From Ptychodera flava (Eukaryota > Hemichordata > Enteropneusta > Ptychoderidae), in contig NC_091928.1 in the NCBI RefSeq assembly GCF_041260155.1, positions 47,222,137 to 47,286,136 on the forward strand: a stretch of DNA of 64,000 bases. Reading direction: 5' to 3'. The notes under the pieces were generated by a model, which saw nothing but the letters and a program-made list of their open reading frames with translations, was not told the origin of the DNA and searched no databases. A program made the translations under genes and the position numbers. Positions 1 to 11,310 of the stretch are shown here, in pieces (position 1 is the first letter of the stretch; every line of letters starts with the position of its first letter).

Positions 1-528
1 ATTATCCCTTTCATTCACAAAATTTAGGAGAGGGGAAGATATCGCAAGTCATGTCAATGCTGAATGAAGTAGTGTAATTGTTTTCAATAATAACACATCC
101 GGGTAGTCTAATATTAGGGGGCGTCAGAGGTCGTATCCCAGGGAGACACCGGTCTGCCTTACGGAACCCCAGTTTGACCCAGACTTGAGAAACTTTAACC
201 TGTTCCCCCCCAGTTTCCTATAAACAGGTCCAAAATCACCATTGATAACAATGGGTTTGGGCCAAACCATGGTGGTGGAAGGTTTAAATATGTGAGTGTG
301 GAGTATCCGATAGATATTCTTAGTAATCCTTTCACTGGCCAGGCTCTCAGGAAAAATACCCTTTTCCTGTATTCGCTGCCTTTAAAAAATCACCACCTCC
401 ATGATTTTTGAGAGCAGCACACAATTTTAATGGACACAAAAATTTCCATGATGAGAGTGCCAACACCGAATTATATGATGGTTCGCTGTAAGTATTTGCT
501 CGGAATATAGAGCCATCTTGGAACTTAC

Positions 529-3500
529 GTTGTTATTTCGGATGTCATACGTCACGACATCTTCACCAAGGTCAGGATTGGCTTCCACGCCCACCGAAAA
601 CAATCGGATGCTTTTCACTCCACGATGGGTGTGCGCTGGGATTGGTTGACCTTCAACTGGATCCTCCGTATGGTGGGACCAAATAACACGGGTTGTATCG
701 CTCTGTCAGAGGCATGACAAAAGAGAGAATTTATATTATAATGATTGACGTCACTATTGTTACCTCGGGTTTCGTCAAAACTAATTCGAACTGAGTAAAT
801 CCACGTCAAAATTTGAAAAAAAAATGAACGTAAAATTTCGATATTTTAAAGATAAAATGTGTCAGAAACTTCTTGTCCATTGGTTTGATTATTCATTGAC
901 AACCGAATCCTCGTGTAATCCCTTACCGCACTATGGATTTTGGCAAAATGGGAATAATTATTGAAAAGGGACTAGCACGATTGCATGGCACATGTATGGA
1001 GGTTCTATTGACAAGTCACCTCCATACTGGTAGTATAAAACTGAAATAAAAAATTAAGGAAGTTTTTTCGAAAATGATTTTTGCATTGTGGTGGAAATGA
1101 GATGGTCGCCCATGAAACAATTAGACTTCTATTCCTTAGTTGAGTCAACAAACTGTTCATAAATCAAAAATGCACACTATAGTTGGTTAAAAATCCGCGC
1201 TGAAAACAGGAAACTGCTCAGATGGTCCTTAGAAAAGTTCAGCATCGATATCTTGCAGAAAACGTATCATGCGTTACCGAGCATAACATTTTTCTTGGTC
1301 TTTTAAAGCTCCATAAGCTGTATCTTTTGACTATTTTTTCAGAACTTTTGTTTTGTGGTTTCCCTACACTTTCTGCATTGAATTCCTAAACTGTAATTTA
1401 ATGCCAAGTATTTAGCATATCAACACAACCTATATGAGTATAATCTCCATTGTTGTTGTTGAAAATTGTATTCAAGTCCGGATAATAATTCATTTGTAAA
1501 CAATAAACAAATGATCAGTGCACACATACAAGCTGCGTTGACACACAGTCCTGTGGTTGACAAAAAGAATACTCGAAATTTTCGGCATGACAAACAGATT
1601 AGGGTCAGACACGGTAGTTGATATACAGAAGCAGAATACTGAAAAACTTGCCAAAAGTTACAGCTTATGTCCCTTTATTTTACTGATCGCAGATAGTAAG
1701 CTTACACGATAGAAATTCTATATATGTTATCAAAATTACCGTCAGGAGCCAGTCGTGTTGGTCATCACAGGTATCAATTGGTCTTTCGAATTTCAGGATG
1801 GTGTACCCGTCCGCCTCCTCGCCATGAAGCAACGTATAGTCTTGGCTGTCGTCAACGACGGGTTCGGCAAATGCGGTTGCGTGACGATCCTGTTGAACGA
1901 GAAATGAAATAATTTTAAGAACAGTCATGTATCATTAGCCTGCCACTCAAGAATTTAGCAAGGGGATATAACATACGACAACAACAATCTTCATAAGCGG
2001 AACTGCTTTGCCCCATATCTCGCCTATGACGTTGTTGTATGAACTTTCATACGTGACGAACGTCGAGTCTTTGCTAGAATGATACTGCACAGCGTCCGAA
2101 TGGTGCAAAGGATTTTATTTGGCAAAAATAGCTGTTTTGAAGACTTTGCCAAAGTAGTCAAAACAGCTATTTTTAACCAAATAAAATTCTCAATCGAACT
2201 ATCACAGACGGCAATCATGTTCTTCAAGCAAATTATCAATTCATAAAATTCGACATAAAGTAGTACATAATTACATGTAAATAAGTGGAAAGGAGATGTG
2301 AAGTTGTTTTCGTGTTAGGCCAAAACTCGGCATTTTTTCACCATTTTTGCAGCATTTTGAAAGCTTTTGTAAGCTTCCAGTAAGCTTATATGTGAGTGAC
2401 TATATCATGATGTAGGTTTATGTCATCGTGCATTGTCTGTTCTGCGTGACGGCTTGTCCATACATTCTCGAACCCGTCTGATACTTACGATCACTAAGTG
2501 TCGGCTTGCAAATGAAAGAACTGTCGGTTAATGTAGTGTGCACCTAAAAATTGAAAGATATCAATTTTACCTCAAATTTTCCTAAGTTAACGAAACTTTG
2601 GGTCATTTTCTTAATAGCAACAAGAACAAAATCTGGGGTCATCGTGTAAATTTTGGTACAAGAGAAACAAATTACCCATCATTTATATTACCGATGTTTG
2701 GAATTCATGGTCGCCATCTTTGAGTTAATTCTTTGGGGGAAAATCATATTTTTGATTTGTACAAAACTGAGACCTCGAAAAGTCTACCTTCTCTAAGAGT
2801 AAGCCCCACTAGCGGTAGACCAGAGAAGATTTGTTAAAATTTGAGTCTAAATATCTGTTCCCGGGGCGCATTAGTTTTTAAGAATGGCCTTTTTGGTTTT
2901 GACTTCCGAACTCACGTATTCTTTACTTGTATCAGTTGTTGTTGAAGTCCAGCGACCTTCAGATAAAATAGGTCAGGCATTCCGATATTTTGATTCTTTC
3001 TTTTGGATAAACTGTAACAAAACGGCTTGCAGTTTCATTGTGGCTCGACGTTGTTATGACAACGTCAAACGGTACTGACAGAGGGCCGATCGATCATTGT
3101 ACACAAGACAAGTTTCGTACCGGTTTACGTGCAAATCTGCGGACAAGATGGTACCGGCAAGAGATAGAAATTTAAGGACAACATAGCAGATGTCAGTTTG
3201 GTTAAATACAGTTTTCGAAAATGAACGCGGTCAATGCTTAGCCACTTCACAGACGAATACAACGAACTTGGATGATTTTGTGTTTTTCAACTCCCGTGAC
3301 TCGTGTGTTAAGTTACTTACCTGTATTACTTTTACGAAAAGATCGATCGACGATGGTGAAGAAGCTGTATCATTTTTTTACAAAAGTGAAACCGTCGCCA
3401 GTACTGGTGGGTCGAATCAGCAGTACCTCGGCTTTTACAAAATGCGGGCTCCGCCAGCCGCTTCGGCCTTGTGATTTAGATATTTTCCATCAGAAAGACA

Positions 3501-4280
3501 GTTCAGAAAATGACCCGTCTTGTTAAATTTTTACGGGATTGATCTGACTTTACATGTTCACAGGTAAGCTTATGACCCCTCCGTGTGCCGAACTGCTGCC
3601 CGGACAGTAAACACCTATCTTTCGATCATAGGCGGGCTCGCTCAGGTAAGGTTCCGCTAAGTTCGTGGGGCCATCGCTGTAATGGTGATTTTCTGATGAC
3701 TATGAGTAGTCGTCTTTTATGCCCCAAACACTACCACAGCTGTGGTGGCGGTGTTAAATCAAATTCATCACGTAAAAGACGTCAAAAACGACGGGCACGC
3801 GCACAGGAATAGCTCTACGAACCTACATCAACCTTAACAATAACATACAGCATGCAAGGTACCCCACACTTACAGCGACCGAACTACTCAAAAATGAGAG
3901 CAGTGTACAATTATCGAAGAAACGAATTCGTTGCAATAAAACTTGTCATATTACTGGCCTGTCTGATAAAATCTTTCAAAGAAGATGTCAATTATACTTA
4001 CCGAAAATACGACTTCGCCGTCATCGGTCACCCAGCCCATGACCATATCGGAGCCCGGCATACCGCCATCAGGCGAAAACCCAAATCCAACCCAACCAGT
4101 CGTTCTGACGTGCATTTCAAAAGTTATCGTAGTGTTATCAAATTTCCAGAACACATGGAAGTTGTCATGACCGTCGACGATGACATTGTGGGTGTAATCC
4201 TGTGATGTCGGCACGGGTATCGAACCTGTCGCGACATCACAAATCAGCAGCACTGCAAGGAGATGTGCTACCAACGCCAT
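529..4280 (-). CDS. DBH/MOXD-like copper monooxygenase, gene A (first three coding exons)
   Basis: Three exons on the minus strand join in phase: 4002-4280 (93 codons), 1740-1889 (50) and 529-702 (58). All junctions are GT-AG (donors GTAAGT, GTAATT, GTAAGT). The ATG at 4280 starts a signal peptide (hydrophobic LVAHLLAVLLICDVATGS). A DOMON domain follows, with the family block [19 protein letters not shown], then DRHATAFAEP and TRVIW...HTHRG. This is the N-terminal half of the ascorbate-dependent copper type II monooxygenase family (dopamine beta-hydroxylase, tyramine beta-hydroxylase, MOXD1), secretory-pathway enzymes that hydroxylate a substrate carbon. The copper-binding exons would lie beyond base 1, so activity cannot be judged. 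Exon sizes and phases match gene B for exon 2, so A and B are tandem duplicates. The substrate is unknown. Confidence 0.9.
2112..2187. repeat. Short foldback (hairpin) element
   Basis: Two arms of about 29 bp, the left starting ATTTTATTTGG and the right ending CCAAATAAAAT, are near-perfect inverted copies around a loop of about 17 bp. It lies in intron 1 of gene A. It is probably a tiny MITE or an RNA hairpin in the pre-mRNA. No coding content was seen. Confidence 0.7.
2560..2860 (+). repeat. Dispersed repeat family, copy 1
   Basis: This copy contains the string order 'gggtcatcgtgtaaattttggtac', 'aaacaaattaccc', 'gccatctttgagttaatt' and 'gggggaaaa'. The same blocks recur in order at about 11690-11830, 21660-21830 and 22770-22870, and in reverse at 9660-9960 and 34180-34370. 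It is a non-coding interspersed repeat in intron 1 of gene A, with no clear termini. Confidence 0.6.
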
Positions 4281-5540
4281 TGCTGCAGCCGGCTATGCAT
4301 GCATTATTTCGCTCGCGCTCAGACTTCAAAATGTATCAAGTTTTTGCATACGTCATCGCGTCTCCCCATCGCATCGCAAACTCGACGCATAGGCCTATAT
4401 CCGAGTTCGGGGTCAAAATCTCTGTTTGTTTGGGGATACCAAGCCATATGAAAACATTAGATCACGGTCCAAAACTTACTTCCTCGGCGAGAAGAAAAAA
4501 ATTCACAGATGAGTTTTTGAAATATTAAATTTCGATTTTCGCGCCTGCATTGCATCTTGACGATATAAAACATGGCGCGAATGATTCAAAGTCAAAGAAA
4601 GATAAGCTTATGCATGGACAATAGTGTCTTTGCGGAAAGATGCCAGCTGCATGCATTAGGAGTGATTACTTTATTGAGTATTGGCAGTTCGTTTGGATGG
4701 TACAGTTGGAATGCAGTAGCTATCGTTTAAGCCTGCCGCACACGAGAGAAATTAGCTGAGCAAAATTTCATTCGAGGCTAATATGGTTGATCGATCAGAC
4801 TGTATATCGACGTGTGTAGTACCGGATCTAGCATGCGCCGAGTGTTTATCATCACATATCAATCGGTAATAGGAAAATAAGCATTGGATCTTAATCCATA
4901 GCAAAAGTTGTCAAAATTGGCATACGTTTTATGTACGATGAGAAAGGGCGAAATGGGTCCTGTCGTAATGTTGTCTGTTGGACTGCTGAGGGCGCACTGA
5001 GTGGTTCAAGTCACAGTACAGTTCACGCTGTTGCTGTAACATATACACTGGGCACGGCCGCACGGAAATCAACAACGGAAAGCGAGCATTATTCGGCCAG
5101 ATTAGTGATAGGTACATGCGAACTCAAAGCTAACTCTCTTTCATAAAACAATTCAATTTCCCGGCATTGCCCCCGTCCTGTTTCTAATCTTCGGGAATGG
5201 GTGATTCCCTGTATGGTTAATCCATTAGCAGGTACATACCACACAGATTTTGAAATACAAGATCCGCAAATATACACTGACGTATAGAGCGAAAAGCTAT
5301 TGGTGTGGGATATTTGAGCTGAAAATATTTGAGCAGGAACAGAAGAATCAATAGAAGTTTTATAAAATATGGCTGCAATCAGCCATTTCCAGGGGCTGGC
5401 TAAGATTCATCCTGTAAAAATGTTGTACTTTTTGCTGGAGAACTTGAGTTGGGCTGATATATACGTGAACGTAGGCCTATAAGCTTTTTGTTACATGGGA
5501 CAGCTTTCATGAAATTCACATTATTGAAAATAAGCTAGAA

Positions 5541-6640
5541 CTTCAAAGAAAGTTTGTTTATTTGAATCTCGAGATAAAAAAAGGAAAATTCGGCCATTTA
5601 GGGAACTTTGTGCGCTCCGGCGGAATTTTTTGTTGATGGTGCCCCAAAACGCCCTCACACGGGCGAGTATGCCACTCAGCTTCTTTGAGAGATGACAAGA
5701 TTTTCTGACGCTAGCTCCTTAGCTAACTTTACAAATCCGTATAGGAGTATAAAAAGGCTTATATCACGTATTTTTCACATCTTAATTTCAAGTTAAACAA
5801 GACATGTTTGAATGATTGTCGGAAACATTAAACTCAGGTAATACATTCCTCACAGACTACGAGTAAGTAAAGTACACGGCATGACAGTGAACCAATCTCC
5901 ACAAAGTTTCCACCGGCAATGAATGATATATCGGGAGACAAGAATGGGATTTCCAAACTGAAGCTCAAGTTAGGCAAGCATTGTTCATGTTAGAAAACAG
6001 ACTAACAGACTATATTGGTGGGTAAACAAAGCATTCCGCATAACAGTGTACTAACTAATCTCCACAAAGGTTCCACCGATATTGGTAAAAGTTGAGACAT
6101 CGCACAAAAACTAAACAATACAACCAACTATTTTCTGCACTTTGGATTGACATCGTGTCACTCAGGGTTATTGACCTTATAAGTTCACTGCAGTAAAAAA
6201 GTTTAAGGCTTGCAAGTCTTTTCTGTTTTTGGTCCCCATTAATTTGGGGAAGATGTCCGATTGTTTCCCAGCTGAATGTCTTCTACAAAAAATGTAAGAA
6301 TCTTAGTTTTAGATTGAATTAAAGTTACCTACCTGTGGAGGTTTTCTATTATAAAATCGACCTTCTAGATGGCTTCATGTTGAGTAAAGGTCAATTGTAT
6401 GCTTGAATATAAGCTTATCTTCAAAGAACGTTGATTTATTTGAATTTCGAGAGAAAAAATGGGGAAATGCGGCCATTATGGGAACTTTGTGCGCACCGGC
6501 GGATTTTTTTGTTAGTGGTGCCCAAGAATGCCCTCGCGTCATAGTTGCTTGACAACATCTTCTGACACTAGCTAATCACCTAACTTAACACATCAGTAAG
6601 TGTATAAATAGGCTTTTATCGAATATCTAATTCACATAGT
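5541..6640. repeat. Diverged direct duplication
   Basis: The segment 5541-5790 (landmarks 'gaactttgtgcgc', 'ccggcgga', 'gtgcccaa', 'ctgacgctagct', 'tataaaaaggctt') is repeated in the same orientation at about 6425-6640. A second block, 'ctccacaaag.ttccaccg', occurs at about 5895 and 6060. Neither copy has a convincing open frame. It is a local non-coding duplication or a tandem pair of mobile elements. Confidence 0.55.
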
Positions 6641-7929
6641 TTTGTCATTGCTATGGGAATTGTCTCGGTTACCATGGTAATTTCAAGTTTAGCTGGTGTC
6701 TTCGATGAAACTTACAATTATTTTACGCACGGATCGGTTAAATTCGAATTAGCAAACGATTGACAATTGATAGAGCTCTCGCCATTTGTGTATTTCAAAT
6801 GACAAATGATCCAATAAGATATCAAAACAGGTCAAATGATCAGTACCGTCCAGGGTAAATAGATAATTTACCAGGTCCAAGAAACAAAGAGAAAATGATA
6901 GCGATAATTGGGTAGTCTTGTTACAAGGTGTCAGGAATAGGGAATAGGAAAGCGTGATCTGCTAGCATGCAACAGCCGTCGATATCGACCAAAAGTGACA
7001 CTACATGCAGAAATTAAAATAATCCACAGCAACATACGGCTATGCATGACATTAGGGATTTAGAAAATACATTATCAAAATTGCAATCACTGCAAAAAAA
7101 AAAAGGACACCGCCCTCCGACAATTTCATTTGACCATTCATGCCTGGCCCTACTGAACAATTTCAATGGCTGATTAACATGGAAAGAGATCGTATTGAGC
7201 ATATTAAGCGAAATAAAATATACTAGTAATATTTGTTCTTCCTAGCAACCTGACCTACCCTACTTATAACCTGTAATTCTAAATTTCCTTTCGCACTATT
7301 CAAAAGCAAGCATGATTTTAGCAAAGTTTTGATCAGTCGAATATAATAAAAAGTTACAGATAAATAAGAAGACATTTGAACGGAAAATACATAGAAGACA
7401 AGAGGTGAAATACATATTCTGTCAAGCGAAATGTATTGTTAAATCCCTGCCAATTTGACTTAGGCCTATATGTCAATTTCAAAAACAGAAACATACGGCA
7501 ATATTATACACAGTAACAAGACAATATCGGAGAATCATGCTAAGCACGTTAATATAAACTAAAATTCTTCAAAAAATACTCCTTTAATAAATTTAGCTGT
7601 GTTTCTTACACTTGATGACACATTTTAAGTAACAAGTTGATCGTAATAATCATAAAATGTACAGTACACTACAAGAAAATGAATCTCATGTTCAATAAAA
7701 TTACTCTGACAAAATTCACAAAGCTTTATATCCAAAATTTTCATTGCGAAATTTTAGAGTATCGATCCGAAGAAGCAATGCAAAAGCACAGTGTCGAGTT
7801 TCACCGTGACGGTTCGAACAGCTTCGTGACAATTGCCCACGAGACAGATTTGACATACCAAAACTATTGAGTTAAGGTAGTTGGAAAGGGTAGTTTTGTT
7901 CTCGAAAGTTCATGTCATTAAATGTTGTT

Positions 7930-9640
7930 TATTATTTTATTTTTATGTACACTTTTAATGAGCGGCCGAGTTACTAAATGAGTAATTTTCATCGGGGCTC
8001 AATAAATACAACAATCTTAATAATGGCAGAAGTACATATAAGATAATAAAGTCGTTCACAAAGGAAAATTCAGTTTGATAAACTCTCTTAGCTTCACCTT
8101 AAACTGTATAATATTAGGCGCATGTCTTATGTCGTTTGGCAGAGAATTCCAGAGTTTTGTAGCACGGTAATGAAAACTCCGTTGACCAGTATTTAAAACT
8201 GACTTTGGAATACAACAGTCTTGACGAGAAACAGAACGTGTTTGATAAGGATGAACATCACTCTGAAATACAAAGAACTTACACAGATATTTTGGTGCAT
8301 TTCCAGTCATACACTTAAATGTTAACACTCCCATGAAATAAACAATTCTTTGTCTAATGGACAGAACATTTAACCGAGAAAATAACTCAAGAGAAGGATA
8401 GTCATAAGGTAATTCAAACAGAATACGTAAAGCTCTCTTTTATAAAATGAAAACTTTGTTGAGATTTGTTTCTGTTGTGTTTCCCCACACAACACAACAG
8501 TAGTCAAGCGTACTCTGTAAAAGACCATTATATAAAATGATGTGGTGGCTCATTGGAATAAATGTGCGTAATCTTAACAATTAACAGATAAATTCTCCTA
8601 CTCAAAGTCTTACAAAGGATATCTATGTGTTCATTCCATGATAAACATTCATCAACAGTTACTCCCAAGATTTTTCCACTATATCCACGGGGAATTTCAA
8701 ATCCATTAACATGTACAGATAATGAGTTGTTTGTCTCTTATAGACGATTCAACTTGAAATTAGAAGTTACTAGAAGATACTTTTTTTTTTTACATTTATA
8801 CTCATTGAGTTTGCCGTAATCCAATTAGAAATTGGTGAAATGGCATCATTCATTATATCATTAACATCGTCAATAGATTGACCACTTGCAAACAAAGTTT
8901 GGTCATCTGCATACATGTGTAAACTTGAGGAATCAACACATAAAGATAGATCATTGATAAAGAGCAAAAATAAAAATGGACCCAGGATTGAACCTTGGGG
9001 AACACCAGTAGTTATATTACACCTCTCTGACAAACACCCTAAATAACTAACAATTTGCTGTCGACAAGCGAGGTAAGATATAAATTAGGCAACAACGTTA
9101 TCTGCTTACCATAACAAGACAGTTTCCTTAATAAAATGTAGTGGTTGATAAGATCAAAAGCTTTGGACAGATCAAGTAAAAGAAGACTGCTGAAGTAACC
9201 CTTGTCCATATTACGTAAAATTTCGTCATTGAGCTCGAGCCGAATCAACGCAGTTTGACAGGAAAAGGTTTTTCTAAAACCAGACTGGGTGTCAATCAGT
9301 AAGTTTGTGTATGACAAGTAATTATAAAGAACATTATGAAAATGACCTCTCTCCAAAACTTTAGAAAGAGACGGTAAAATTGAAATTGGACGATAATTTA
9401 ACATATCTCCAACATTACCTCCACTCTTGTACAGAGGAACAACTCTTGCACATTTGAAAACATTAGGAAAAACAGAAAATTGTTAAACTCATATGAAACA
9501 GGTAAGTTATGATGTCAGCAACTACAGGAGCACCAACTTGTAAAAGTTTGGATTAACATCGTCCACACCAGTTGATTTCGCTTTCGATAAACATGATAAA
9601 CATGAAAACACAAAGTCTCTCTTAATAGAGGGAAATAGTA
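7930..9640 (-). mobile_element. 5'-truncated LINE (CR1/Jockey-like) with broken reverse transcriptase
   Basis: The minus strand encodes, in order, PLYKSGG and NYRPISILPSLSK (9404-9480), LLDLSKAFD (about 9170), GVPQGSILGPFLFLLFINDL and YADD (8900-9010), and a C-terminal block YQTRS...FHYRATKLWNSLPNDIR (8056-8334). This order is the reverse-transcriptase core plus the C-terminal domain of CR1/Jockey-clade non-LTR retrotransposons. The reading frame changes near 9036 and again between 8770 and 8334. The endonuclease region is absent, as expected for a 5'-truncated insertion. The tail beyond 8056 is AT-rich 3' UTR. Confidence 0.85.
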
Positions 9641-9659
9641 ATCTGAAGGATGTTGTTTC

Positions 9660-10030
9660 GTCAAAGTCCAAATAAAGATACAGACTTTAAAATGTTAGGA
9701 TTTGGTAATACATATTCGCTTTCAGGTGGAAAAAAGAAAATATCGTATTTGTGTGGAAATATTGTGAAATATTCTTTTGGCCCACCACTTGTTGGGGCTC
9801 ATTTCGATGCTTATGGTGTAAATTTTGTGAAAATCGGGAATTTATATTCCTCTGGAGATAACGCAGGAATAGCGACCATTTTGAATTTATCGGGAAATTT
9901 TGGTTAATTTATTTCTCTAGTGCAAAAACTTGTACGGTAACCCCCGATTTTATTTTTGATTTTGAAAATGAGTATTTAAAACTTTGCTTGAGAAATGTTT
10001 GAACTAAAGTTTAAGTTTATTTTCGTATAC
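9660..10030 (-). repeat. Dispersed repeat family, copy 2
   Basis: This is a reverse-orientation copy of the family at 2560-2860, recognised by 'ccattttgaattta', 'ctctagtgcaaaaact' and 'gtaacccccgatttt'. The second recurs in near form, and the others closely, at 34250-34370. It is followed directly by a TTAA-type MITE. Confidence 0.55.
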
Positions 10031-10031
10031 C

Positions 10032-10223
10032 TTAAAGGTATACAGTCACCTGTAATCTAAATATGCCCATATATGGTCAAAGGGGCGTTCCGTGGTATTC
10101 AAAATGCCCATGTGAGGGCGCTGTTTTTAAAAAGCGGCCACCCGCTTAAAATCTGTGATTGTTACATTTTCTCTTTCCATGGTAACTGTTGCAAAATTTG
10201 AACAGGTGACAGTATACCTTTAA
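10032..10223. mobile_element. Small MITE flanked by TTAA
   Basis: The inverted ends AGGTATACAGTCACCTGT (10036-10053) and ACAGGTGACAGTATACCT (10202-10219) match at 17 of 18 positions. TTAA lies on both sides (10032-10035 and 10220-10223). A TTAA duplication is the signature of piggyBac and Kolobok transposons. At about 184 bp internal length this is a non-autonomous element with no coding capacity. Confidence 0.85.
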
Positions 10224-11310
10224 TATCCTAAAACGATAACCGATACTGTCCATGTAATGGTTGTGGTTAGCAATATGAAAGTAAAACGTTCGGGTTTGTA
10301 AGCCGTCGATGTCACATGCTGACAGTTTGGTCGTGGTGGCGGCACTTTCTCCGGAATTTCAATTGGGCGATGTACCACTTTCTTCTGTTATTATACCAAA
10401 AAAAATGAAAATTCATGAAGAATTAGCACAAACTCATAACAAAAATATTGATTTTACACTAGTATTCCATCAAGTCACACTAAAACTTTTGGGCACGGAT
10501 TTTTTTTGTGGTTTAGAAACATCAAGATGTGGCATCCGGTATTCTAGAATCCCAGACTTCTAAATGTTGGAATGACAAGTATATGACTTTTCGTTCAAAT
10601 TTTCTGACGTATTAACACAGTAATCATTGAAGAAATATGGGGAGACGCGTTGCCTTTATTCATGGACAAGGATGAGGGGAACGATAGAAATTAATATGAA
10701 CATCGACCAGGTGTAGCCCGAGACGTTGGCCTTCCTTGCACCAAATACAAGATATAAACGTTAATGGCCAGAGCGTAATTCTTCATTTATATTATAACAC
10801 CATCAAATCAAAGAAATTCTCATTTTCACGAAAAATTCGCGTGAGAGATACAGGTGTGCCCTGGAATATGGATAAACAAATGTGAGCTATAAATCGAACG
10901 ACATCGGACGCGTTTTGCTTTTGTGTGTATGCGTGAATGATACTGGCTGCCGATCATAATCCGTTCAGTTGGGGGTCGTCTCTTCATTCATGATTTGCAG
11001 AATGAGCCCATGCAATTTCAAGACATTGTCAAGTTGCAAGGTGCACCGAAGAAGCATTGTTTAGACGACCATGGCTCGTAGCAAGTATGAGGCTAATTCC
11101 AGTATTTCTGCGATTAATTACTTATTGCGTGGACAAAAACTTGTGGTTGGTATCAATTGCAAATTGAACAATCCTAGAGTAGATTTGAACAAATTATCCA
11201 AACATGACCAAAAGAGAGCAGTGTCGACCAACCATACTTTTCGACCTTAAAACTGTTACAATTCTGTTATGCAAATTAAAAAAAGTCATTGAATAACCGT
11301 ATACACCTAC

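Larger units (their letters stand above)
4281..11310. other. Stretch between gene A start and last recognised exon of gene B
   Basis: About 7 kb. The stretch should contain the promoter of gene A (just right of 4280) and the unlocated final exon of gene B on the minus strand. What I can identify is a diverged duplication (5541-6640), a LINE remnant (7930-9640), a dispersed repeat copy and a TTAA MITE. The open frames here show no recognisable protein. Confidence 0.5.

Noticed and set aside
3852-4205. 117-codon plus-strand frame.
   Set aside because: It is antisense to exon 1 of gene A, which has a signal peptide, a DOMON block and a good donor.
11090-11110. Possible last exon of gene B adding only KYWN and a stop.
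   Set aside because: An acceptor-like cag exists near 11109, but the resulting C-terminus is about 40 residues shorter than the family and lacks any conserved feature. Left unassigned.
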